Of a stretch of DNA of 12,010 nucleotides, positions 6,475 through 12,010 are shown piece after piece. The notes under the pieces are model-generated. The model made no database searches, was not told the DNA's origin, and saw only the letters and a list, made by a program, of their open reading frames with translations. How positions within the stretch are numbered: the first letter of the stretch is position 1; every line of letters begins with the position of its first letter. Made by a program: the position numbers and the translations under genes. The DNA comes from Burkholderiales bacterium (GTDB lineage Bacteria; Pseudomonadota; Gammaproteobacteria; Burkholderiales; Burkholderiaceae_E), in NCBI GenBank assembly GCA_027489195.1, contig JAIYAG010000409.1, positions 1-12,010 of the forward strand, read 5' to 3'.

Positions 6475-7458
6475 ATGCCCGCCTCGGAATCCCGCCTGCC
6501 CCGGTCCGCGGTCGCCGCCGCGGCGCCCGACCTGCCCGCCGCGCTGCTCGCGCCCCGCGGCCCGTTTCCGGTGTGCGACACCGCGGCCGACTGGCTGCCG
6601 GTCTGGCGTGCCGAGCAGGCCGCGCAGGCCGACGCGCATCCGTTCGACGCGGCCGTGCTCGCCGCGTCGCGCGCGGACCGCGTCGCCTGGGCGTTCTTCT
6701 GCGGCTATCAGGGCGCGCTGCGCGCGGTCTTCGGTGCGCCCGCGGGCCGACCCGCTGCGTTCTGCGCGAACGAGGCGGGTCGCCGGATCACCGAGATCGG
6801 GACCGCGCTGCGCCGCGACGGCGACGCGCTGCGGCTCGACGGCCGCAAGTCGTGGGCGCTGACGCCGTCGGACGACACGACGCTCTACGTGCTCGCGCGC
6901 TCGGCCGACGGGCCGCCGTCGGGGCCGGGCAGCCTCGCGGTGGTGCGCGTGCCGCTCGCGGCAGACGGTCTGGAGCGCGAGGCCGGTGCGCCGCAGCGGG
7001 TGGTGCCGGAGCTGCCGCACGCGGCGCTGCACCTGAACGCCGTGCCGGTCGCGCCGGCCGACGTGCTGCCCGGCGACGGCTACGCCGATCATGCGAAGCC
7101 GTTCGGGCTCGTCGAGAGCGTGTTCATCCACGGCTGTGTGCTCGCCGGCCTGCTCGCCGAGGCGCGGGCCGACGCCTGGCCGTCCGACTGGTGCGAGCGG
7201 GCGCTCGCCGCGGTCGCGCTGCTCGGCGACTGCGCGCGGCGCGATGCGCGCCGGCCCGACACGGTGGTGCTCGCGACCGGCGCGCTGTCCCTCGCCGACG
7301 ACGTGCTCCGCGAGTCCGAGGCGCTCAGGGTGCCGGCACGCGCGGCCGCCCGCGAGCGGTGGCTGCGCGACGCGCCGCTGCTCGCGCTCGGGCAGGGGGC
7401 GCGCCGGCAGCGCTCGCGGACGGCGTGGGCCGCGTTCGGGCCCGCGACGCCGCACTGA
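6475..7458 (+). CDS. Acyl-CoA dehydrogenase-like protein, reduced in length
   Basis: A 327-residue protein whose central and C-terminal parts resemble acyl-CoA dehydrogenases (ACADs). Residues about 95-205 match the middle beta domain: FCANEAG, then ITEIGTALRRDGD leading to LDGRKSW (121-127), ALTPSDDTTLYVLARS, SLAVVRVPL, and LPGDGY before the last helical domain. The C-terminus (RWLRDAPLLALGQGARRQR) resembles the end of the C-terminal helical bundle. Typical ACADs have about 380-400 residues; here both the N-terminal helical domain and the C-terminal bundle look shortened. I cannot point to a catalytic glutamate. It may be a divergent FAD enzyme or a non-catalytic relative. No electron-transfer flavoprotein, CoA ligase or enoyl-CoA hydratase lies beside it. 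ATG 6475 is the first start after the proposed promoter; a purine-rich GGAAA precedes it. Family moderately sure, activity unknown. Confidence 0.7.
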   Translation: MPASESRLPRSAVAAAAPDLPAALLAPRGPFPVCDTAADWLPVWRAEQAAQADAHPFDAAVLAASRADRVAWAFFCGYQGALRAVFGAPAGRPAAFCANEAGRRITEIGTALRRDGDALRLDGRKSWALTPSDDTTLYVLARSADGPPSGPGSLAVVRVPLAADGLEREAGAPQRVVPELPHAALHLNAVPVAPADVLPGDGYADHAKPFGLVESVFIHGCVLAGLLAEARADAWPSDWCERALAAVALLGDCARRDARRPDTVVLATGALSLADDVLRESEALRVPARAAARERWLRDAPLLALGQGARRQRSRTAWAAFGPATPH

Positions 7459-7486
7459 GCGCGGGATCGCCGCGCGGGCCCGTGCC

Positions 7487-8422
7487 CTAGGCCCGCAGCC
7501 CCCGCCGCAGCGCGTCCGCGCACATCGCCACCGCCTCGTTCGCCTCGTCGATCGCTCGGCCCATCGGCAGGAAGCCGTGGATCATCCGCTCGAAGCTCAC
7601 CAGCGTCGCCTTGCAGCCCGACTCGGTCAGGCGCTGCGCGTACTGCACGCCCTCGTCGCGCAGCGGGTCGTAGCCGGCGACCAGCACCAGCGCGGGCGGC
7701 AGGCCCGCGAGCGACTCGGCCAGCAGCGGCGAGGCGCGCCAGTCGAGGTCGTGCTTCGGGTCGTCGATGTAGTGGTCGTGGAAGTAGCGCATCGTGTCGG
7801 CGGTCAGCAGGTAGCCCTGCGCGTTCGACGTGTGCGAGGGCGCGCCGCGGCGCTGGTCGGTCGCCGGGTAGATCAGCAGCTGGTAGGCGATCGGCAGGTC
7901 GCCGGCATCGCGCGCGGCGAGCGCCACCACGGCGGCGAGGTTGCCGCCGGCGCTGTCGCCGCCGACCGCGATCCGCGCGCCGTCGACGCCGAGCGCGGCC
8001 GCATGGTCGCGCACCCAGCGCGTGGCGGCGATGCAGTCGTCGACCGCGGCGGGGAAGCGGTGCTCGGGGCCCATCCGGTAGTCGACCGCGACCACCGCGC
8101 AGCCCGCCTGCAGCGCGAGCTCGCGGCACAGCACGTCGTGGGTCTCGAGGTCGCCGATCACCCAGCCGCCGCCGTGGTAGTACACGAGCACCGGCAGCGC
8201 CGGGCCGCCGTCGACCGGGCGGTACAGGCGCAGCGGGATCGGGCCGGCCGGACCGTCGGCGGCCAGGTCGCGGACCACAGGCAGCGCGGGCGCGTCGGGC
8301 TGCGTGAAGCGGCGGCGCTCGACGTACAGGCGGCGCGCCTCGACGGGCGCGAGCGTGTGGGTGGGGGGCATGCCGCTCTGTTCGATGAGGTCGAGCAGCG
8401 CACGGGCCTGGGGATGCAGCAT
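7487..8422 (-). CDS. Alpha/beta-hydrolase esterase, hormone-sensitive lipase family
   Basis: A 311-residue carboxylesterase of the bacterial hormone-sensitive-lipase group (family IV). The oxyanion-hole motif HGGGW is at 83-87. The nucleophile motif GDSAGG is at 155-160 with Ser157. The acid is Asp252 in GYDPLRDEG, and the base is His282 in MIHGF. Length and motif spacing are normal, so it should hydrolyse short- to medium-chain acyl esters. No signal peptide is seen, so it is probably cytosolic. The start at 8422 is supported by a Shine-Dalgarno-like AGGAGA about nine bases upstream on the minus strand. It is convergent with the ACAD-like gene (28-bp gap) and closely divergent from the exported-protein gene. 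The natural substrate is unknown; the intact triad contrasts with the alpha/beta protein at 3129-3941. Confidence 0.95.
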   Translation of the reverse strand: MLHPQARALLDLIEQSGMPPTHTLAPVEARRLYVERRRFTQPDAPALPVVRDLAADGPAGPIPLRLYRPVDGGPALPVLVYYHGGGWVIGDLETHDVLCRELALQAGCAVVAVDYRMGPEHRFPAAVDDCIAATRWVRDHAAALGVDGARIAVGGDSAGGNLAAVVALAARDAGDLPIAYQLLIYPATDQRRGAPSHTSNAQGYLLTADTMRYFHDHYIDDPKHDLDWRASPLLAESLAGLPPALVLVAGYDPLRDEGVQYAQRLTESGCKATLVSFERMIHGFLPMGRAIDEANEAVAMCADALRRGLRA

Positions 8423-8455
8423 GATGGGGGTCTCCTCTGTCGTGGCCGCATCGTA

Positions 8456-9328
8456 GTGCACAGACCCGCCGCCGGCGAACCGCTGCGCCGTCCTCCGCCG
8501 CCCGATGCGACGGCGCGCCGCGGCGCGGCCGTCGCCGCGAGCGCCCGGGCGGTGATCGCGGTCCTCTTCACCCTCTTCGCCCTCCTCGCCCTGTTCCCGC
8601 CCGCCGCCCGCGCGATCGACGACCGTGCCGATGTCGAGCCGAACGACGTCCCGCCCGCGCACCGCGCGTTCGCCTGGAAGGCCACGCTCGGGCATTACGC
8701 GGTCCGCAACGGCTTCACGGCGTACGACGCGAACCTGCGGGCGAGCGACGACGACGACACTGTGTGGGTCGGGGTCTACGGGCAGCAGGGCAGCGGCGCG
8801 CAGCAGTGGCGCGCCGGCTGGGAGCACCAGCTCAAGCTGCCCTTCGGGCGGCTCGTGCCGTCGGCGCAGCTCGCCTCGGGCGGCTTCGTCGGCGGCAGCG
8901 CGACCTGGATCGCCTACCCCGGCGACGACGACTCGCTCTATGGGCTGATCGGGCTCGGCCGCACGAACCTCGCGCCCTACTTCAACCTGAACTTCGACCC
9001 GAACGACTCGACGCTGCTCGGCCTCGGGTGGCGGCCGTCGGCGGGCACGCTGCTGTCGGCCTGGCAGGTGCGCGACGACCGCCTCGGCACCGGCCAGCGG
9101 GTCACCCACGCGGTGCTGGTGACCGGAGTCGGCACGGGCGATCGCATCGGGATCGACCTGTTCCGCCGCAGCGGCCGCGCCGATCCGTCGCAGCCCGAGG
9201 CGGCGAGCGGCACCGGCGTGGCGCTGACCTGGGACCACCGCAGCATCTTCGTGCGCATCGCGCGCGACGCGAACTGGGACTTCGCGGGCGGCACGATGAC
9301 GCGGATCGCGATCGGTCTGCGGCTCTGA
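8456..9328 (+). CDS. Exported hypothetical protein, probable outer-membrane beta-barrel
   Basis: I do not recognise a named family. From GTG 8456 it has 290 residues. A hydrophobic stretch, VIAVLFTLFALLALF, followed by PPAARA looks like a Sec signal peptide with cleavage after ARA. The mature part (about 235 residues) has alternating aromatic and polar segments and many glycines (for example WRAGWEHQLKLPFG, SLYGLIGLGRTNLAPYFNLNF, GTGVALTWDHRSIFVRIARD), as in small outer-membrane beta-barrels. It ends in TRIAIGLRL rather than the usual aromatic residue. The start is uncertain. GTG 8456 gives a long arginine-containing n-region but leaves only 33 bp to the divergent esterase; GTG 8552 starts at the hydrophobic core and leaves 129 bp. 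Neither has a clear ribosome-binding site, and there is no in-frame ATG nearby. Coding frame well supported; function unknown. Confidence 0.7.
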   Translation: MHRPAAGEPLRRPPPPDATARRGAAVAASARAVIAVLFTLFALLALFPPAARAIDDRADVEPNDVPPAHRAFAWKATLGHYAVRNGFTAYDANLRASDDDDTVWVGVYGQQGSGAQQWRAGWEHQLKLPFGRLVPSAQLASGGFVGGSATWIAYPGDDDSLYGLIGLGRTNLAPYFNLNFDPNDSTLLGLGWRPSAGTLLSAWQVRDDRLGTGQRVTHAVLVTGVGTGDRIGIDLFRRSGRADPSQPEAASGTGVALTWDHRSIFVRIARDANWDFAGGTMTRIAIGLRL

Positions 9329-9334
9329 GCGGGA

Positions 9335-9354
9335 TGCCGCGGCACCGCCGGCGG
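9335..9354. terminator. Two abutting 10-bp palindromes between convergent genes
   Basis: TGCCGCGGCA (9335-9344) and CCGCCGGCGG (9345-9354) are both perfect palindromes lying end to end. They fill most of the 27-bp gap between the exported-protein gene and the convergent EamA transporter gene. The second ends one base before the transporter's stop codon. A bidirectional terminator is plausible from position, but there is no T-run and short palindromes are common in such GC-rich DNA. Confidence 0.3.
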
Positions 9355-9355
9355 A

Positions 9356-10267
9356 TCAGCCCAGCGCGCCCAGCAGCGCCAGCACCACGCCGGCGGTCAC
9401 CAGCAGCAGCCCGAGCACCTCGTGCGACTTCGTCGGCTCGTGCAGCATCAGCCGCGAGAAGCCGAGCGTGAACAGCACCTCGACCTGCCCGACCGCCCGC
9501 ACCAGCGCGACCGGCGCGGTCGCGAAGCCGGTGAACCAGCACGCCGAGCCGAGCGCCGCCAGCAGCCCGACCTGGCCCGACACCCGCCAGGTCGCGGCGA
9601 CGCGGCCCCAGGTCTTCGGTTCGCGCAGCGCCACGTAGGTGCCGAGCATCGCGGTCTGCAGCAGCAGCACCGTCAGCAGCGTGACCAGCGCCTCGGCCAC
9701 CTCGTCGGGCATCGTCAGGTGCAGCGTGGCGCGCTTGACCATCACCCCGGTCAGCGAGAACAGCGCACCGGTGCCGAGCCCGCACAGCGCGGCCGGCTGC
9801 ACCAGCGAGCCCGCGATCTCGCGCGGGGACAGCCGCTTGCCGCCGAGCGCCAGCACCAGCACGCCGGCCACGCCGGCGCCGATGCCGGCGATCACCAGGC
9901 CGGTCAGCCGCTCGCCGAGCACCAGCCACGCGAAGACAGCGGCCTGCACGGTCTCGGTCTTGGCGAAGGCGGTGCCGACGACGAAGTTGCGGTACGAGAA
10001 CGCGAGGATCAGCAGGTTGGTGCCGAGGATCTGCGCGAGGCCGGCGGCGGCGCACCAGCCCAGGTACTCGGCGTCGAGCGTGGGGAAGGCCAGGCCGAGC
10101 ACCGCGAAGTAGACGGCGACCAGCACCACCGCCACCGGCGCGCCGTACGCGTAGCGGACCAGGCCCGCGCCGTTGACGCTCAGCTCGCCGCGCAGCCGGT
10201 GCTGCAGCGCGGTGCGCCAGGCCTGGAAGAGGCCGGCGAGCAGGGAGGCGGGGAGCCAGACGGGCAT
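9356..10267 (-). CDS. EamA/DMT-superfamily transporter
   Basis: A 303-residue inner-membrane protein with about ten hydrophobic segments arranged as two repeats, the size and layout of EamA (drug/metabolite transporter) proteins. The first repeat ends with NFVVGTAFAKTETVQ and AWLVLGERLTG, close to the family's conserved end of an EamA unit. The second carries VALVRAVGQVEVLFTLGFS followed by LHEP, the equivalent position. ATG 10267 starts just before TM1 (WLPASLLAGLFQAW); an upstream ATG at 10414 would overlap the divergent hydratase gene and add a hydrophilic leader, so it is rejected. Family members move amino acids, nucleotides, sugars or other metabolites, usually by export; the substrate here cannot be told. 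It is divergent from the hydratase gene, which may hint at a common substrate class, though nothing proves this. Confidence 0.92.
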   Translation of the reverse strand: MPVWLPASLLAGLFQAWRTALQHRLRGELSVNGAGLVRYAYGAPVAVVLVAVYFAVLGLAFPTLDAEYLGWCAAAGLAQILGTNLLILAFSYRNFVVGTAFAKTETVQAAVFAWLVLGERLTGLVIAGIGAGVAGVLVLALGGKRLSPREIAGSLVQPAALCGLGTGALFSLTGVMVKRATLHLTMPDEVAEALVTLLTVLLLQTAMLGTYVALREPKTWGRVAATWRVSGQVGLLAALGSACWFTGFATAPVALVRAVGQVEVLFTLGFSRLMLHEPTKSHEVLGLLLVTAGVVLALLGALG

Positions 10268-10412
10268 GGGACGGCGAGGGTGCCACGAACCGCGCGGCGT
10301 GTCGCCGTGGCGGGCCGTTCCGTGGATGCCGGATCGGGCCTTCGGCGTTGATGTGGCGCCGGCCGTGCTCGCGTAGCATCGGGCGCCCCGACCGCCTTCG
10401 ACCGCACCCGCC
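10268..10412. promoter_or_regulatory. Divergent promoter region, EamA transporter / hydratase
   Basis: This 145-bp gap lies between two divergent genes. On the plus strand TTGATG (10348-10353) and TAGCAT (10374-10379) each match four of six sigma70 consensus bases, but their spacing is 20 bases, longer than ideal. The -10 ends 33 bases before the hydratase ATG. No convincing minus-strand promoter or inverted repeat was found. Confidence 0.25.
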
Positions 10413-11198
10413 ATGACCCCTGCCGCCGTCTCCGAAGCCGCCGCCCTGCTGTGGCGCCACTGGTCCGCCCGCAGCCGCCTGGACGCGCTGCCGGCCGCCT
10501 GCAGGCCGACCGACCGGACCGAGGGCTACGCGGTGCAGGCGTCGCTCGCGCTGCGCTCCGGCCAGCCGGTGGTCGGCTGGAAGATCGCGGCCACCAGCAT
10601 CGCCGGCCAGCGGCACATCAACGTCGACGGCCCGATCGCCGGCCGCATGCTGCGCGAGCGCGTGCTCGCGCCCGGCGCGGTCGTGCCGCTCGAGGGCAAT
10701 TCGATGCGGGTCGCCGAGGTGGAGTTCGCGTTCCGGATGGGGCGTGCGCTGCCGATGCGCGATGCGCCGTACACGCTCGAGGAGACGATGGAGGCAGTCG
10801 CCTCGCTGCATCCATCGGTCGAGGTGCCGGACTCGCGCTACGAGGACTTCGTGACGGTCGGTGCGGCGCAGCTGATCGCCGACGACGCCTGCGCGTGCTG
10901 GCTGGTGGTCGGCCCGGCGAGCACCGACGACTGGCGCGCACGCGACCTCGCCGCACATCCGGTGCGGGCGTCGATCGGCGGGCGCACCGTGGCCGAGGGC
11001 ACGGGCGCCGCGGCGCTCGGCGACCCGCGCGTGGCGCTGGCCTGGATCGCCAACGAGCTGCGCGTGCACGGCCCGGGCCTGGCCGCGGGCGACATCGTGA
11101 CCACCGGGACCTGCGTGGTGCCGGTCGCGGTGGCACCGGGCGATGCGTTCGTGGCGGACTACGGGCCGATCGGGTCGCTGGCGCTGAGCTTCGGCTGA
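10413..11198 (+). CDS. 2-keto-4-pentenoate hydratase-like protein (MhpD/FAH family)
   Basis: A 261-residue protein of the fumarylacetoacetate hydrolase superfamily, hydratase/decarboxylase branch (MhpD, HpaH type). GWKIAATS (55-62) includes the conserved Lys57. AEVEFAF (101-107) supplies Glu102 and Glu104, and HPSVEVPDSRY (133-143) supplies Glu137; these three carboxylates correspond to the metal ligands known in MhpD. The late TTGTC motif is present. Length matches MhpD (about 270). Known members add water to 2-hydroxypenta-2,4-dienoates in meta-cleavage pathways or decarboxylate related keto acids. No ring-cleavage dioxygenase, aldolase or acylating dehydrogenase is in the window, so the pathway is unknown and the gene may act alone or with genes beyond the right edge. 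ATG 10413 fits the family N-terminus. Cytosolic. Confidence 0.9.
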   Translation: MTPAAVSEAAALLWRHWSARSRLDALPAACRPTDRTEGYAVQASLALRSGQPVVGWKIAATSIAGQRHINVDGPIAGRMLRERVLAPGAVVPLEGNSMRVAEVEFAFRMGRALPMRDAPYTLEETMEAVASLHPSVEVPDSRYEDFVTVGAAQLIADDACACWLVVGPASTDDWRARDLAAHPVRASIGGRTVAEGTGAAALGDPRVALAWIANELRVHGPGLAAGDIVTTGTCVVPVAVAPGDAFVADYGPIGSLALSFG

Positions 11199-11263
11199 GG
11201 ATCCGCGGCCCCGGGCGCGAGCTGCGAACGGCGGGCGCGCCCGCATGCGACCACGAACGCCTT

Positions 11264-11285
11264 CATTTACCATATGCCCGTAATG
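11264..11285. promoter_or_regulatory. AT-rich imperfect inverted repeat over the TetR gene start
   Basis: CATTTAC (11264-11270) and GTAATG (11280-11285) form an inverted repeat with one extra T in the left arm and a nine-base spacer, CATATGCCC. It is one of the most AT-rich spots in the window and overlaps both candidate start codons of the TetR gene. TACCAT (11268-11273) could be a -10 box, which would put transcription start at about 11280 and leave little or no leader before ATG 11283. An autoregulatory operator is plausible because TetR proteins commonly bind such palindromes near their own start. No -35 was found. Confidence 0.4.
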
Positions 11286-11978
11286 TCAAACGCAAAAGCC
11301 GGCGCGAGCCCGATCGCGCGCACCCGTCCGCCCCGGCGCTCCCACGCCGAGCGCAGCGCCGCCACCCGCGAGCAGCTCCTCGCGGCCACGGTCGAGGTGG
11401 TCCGGACCCGAAGCGTCGCCGGTGCGTCGATGTTCGAGGTCGCCAAGGCGGCCGGCGTCACGCCGGGTGCGCTGCAGCACCACTTCGGTACCAAGGCCGA
11501 GCTGATGCTGCAGGTGGTCGAGCGGCTCCTCGTCGAGCAGGACGGCGCCGCCGTGCCTTGGCCGTCCGCCGCGCTGCCGCTGCCCGGGCGTGCGCGCGCC
11601 TACGTCGACGCGTTGTGGACGACGCTGTACGAGCCCGAACGCTTCCTTGCCGCCTGGGCGCTGTACTTCGGCAGCGTCGAGGATGCCGCGGTACGCGCGC
11701 GCATCGTGGCGCGGCGCCGCACGGTGTCGGCGACGATGCACCGGCGCTTCCGGGCGATCTTTCCCGAGGCCGCCGACGCGCCCGGTGTCGATGCCTTCGT
11801 CGACCTGCTGCTGTCGGCGCTGCGCGGGCTGGGCGTCGTGCGCCTGTTCGGCCCCGTCCCCCGCGACGTCGAGCGTCAGCTGAGCGCGCTGGCGTCGACG
11901 ATCGAGCTTCACTGCGCCGCCGTCGCGGCGCCCGCTCCGCTGCGCCGTGCGCGGCCCCCTTCGAGAGGACTCCGATGA
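11274..11978 (+). CDS. TetR-family transcriptional regulator
   Basis: A 234-residue regulator. After a basic leader, residues about 30-80 form the TetR helix-turn-helix: TREQLLAATVEVVRTRS, MFEVAKAAGVTPGALQHHFGTKAELMLQVVERLL, with the signature GVTPGALQHHFGTK. The remaining 140 residues are the family's helical ligand-binding and dimerisation domain, for which no ligand can be predicted. The C-terminus (PLRRARPPSRGLR) is basic and low-complexity. ATG 11274 and in-frame ATG 11283 (three residues shorter) are both possible; neither has a clear ribosome-binding site. An inverted repeat covers the start. The stop overlaps the start of the next gene by ATGA, implying coupled translation and suggesting the regulator controls its own operon, including that gene. 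TetR assignment firm; targets inferred. Confidence 0.93.
   Translation: MPVMSNAKAGASPIARTRPPRRSHAERSAATREQLLAATVEVVRTRSVAGASMFEVAKAAGVTPGALQHHFGTKAELMLQVVERLLVEQDGAAVPWPSAALPLPGRARAYVDALWTTLYEPERFLAAWALYFGSVEDAAVRARIVARRRTVSATMHRRFRAIFPEAADAPGVDAFVDLLLSALRGLGVVRLFGPVPRDVERQLSALASTIELHCAAVAAPAPLRRARPPSRGLR
11963..11969 (+). promoter_or_regulatory. Ribosome-binding site for the gene leaving the right edge
   Basis: GAGAGGA lies five bases before ATG 11975. It is a good Shine-Dalgarno match and one of the clearer ones in the window. It decides the start of the truncated gene and sits inside the TetR coding region. Confidence 0.55.
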
Positions 11979-12010
11979 CCGACCGCCCCCGCCCCCGCCT
12001 CCCGGACGGC
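11975..12010 (+). CDS. 5' end of an unidentified gene, cut by the window edge
   Basis: Only the first 12 codons are visible (MTDRPRPRLPDG), too few to name a family. The start is supported by a Shine-Dalgarno site and by the ATGA overlap with the TetR stop codon, a common arrangement for translationally coupled genes. It is probably in the TetR operon and a likely target of that regulator. Confidence 0.55.
   Translation, partial: MTDRPRPRLPDG

Noticed and set aside
7459..7486. Terminator between the convergent ACAD-like and esterase genes
   Set aside because: Only an 8-bp self-palindrome (CGGGCCCG, 7475-7482) without a loop or T-tract is visible in the 28-bp gap; too weak to call.
7091..8455. 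Upstream open extension of the exported-protein frame across the esterase and ACAD-like genes
   Set aside because: The extension is antisense to the esterase and out of frame with the ACAD-like gene; the signal peptide near 8552 marks the true N-terminal region.
1..12010. tRNA, rRNA, CRISPR array, insertion sequence, integrase or attachment site
   Set aside because: Reading both strands showed no cloverleaf-like region, regularly spaced repeats, transposase or integrase motifs, or paired terminal repeats.
147..12010. The whole window as a single novel multi-gene system
   Set aside because: The genes change strand many times, form separate small units and belong to unrelated common families. 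Nothing in the sequence ties them into one pathway.

Overview
The window comes from the chromosome of a very GC-rich bacterium. The close gene packing, GC-rich hairpins lacking T-tracts between convergent genes, a TruD-type tRNA pseudouridine synthase, a GlxA-type regulator and Bcr/CflA-type exporters all point to a proteobacterium. A beta-proteobacterium (Burkholderiales-like) is my best guess; a gamma-proteobacterium is possible. No species can be named from the sequence alone. I see no rRNA, tRNA, insertion sequence, integrase, CRISPR array or phage gene, and nothing that looks like a recent transfer.

Layout from left to right: (1) a strong GC-rich hairpin at the left edge, then an HD-domain protein resembling cyanamide hydratase (minus strand), divergent from a GlxA-type DJ-1/PfpI-AraC regulator (plus); (2) truD, followed 49 bp later by an alpha/beta-hydrolase-fold protein that lacks the usual nucleophile and histidine (plus); (3) a perfect 16-bp palindrome, then two tandem MFS exporters overlapping by ATGA (minus); (4) divergent from these, across a gap with three copies of an 8-bp motif, a short acyl-CoA-dehydrogenase-like protein (plus); (5) convergent to it, a hormone-sensitive-lipase-family esterase with an intact triad (minus), divergent from an exported, probably beta-barrel, protein (plus); (6) an EamA/DMT transporter (minus), divergent from an MhpD-type hydratase (plus); (7) a TetR-family regulator (plus) whose stop overlaps the start of a gene running off the right edge.

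Ten full-length protein families are recognisable, and one full-length gene (the exported protein) has no recognised family. They do not form one obvious pathway. TruD is housekeeping. The rest is a metabolic, efflux and regulatory neighbourhood of small transcription units arranged as divergent pairs: HD protein/GlxA regulator, exporters/ACAD-like, esterase/exported protein, transporter/hydratase. Divergent pairs often share regulation, so the most useful functional hypotheses come from them. I found no convincing multi-gene novel system. The best leads are the alpha/beta-hydrolase with a missing triad, the HD protein/GlxA pair, and the reduced ACAD-like protein next to the exporter pair.
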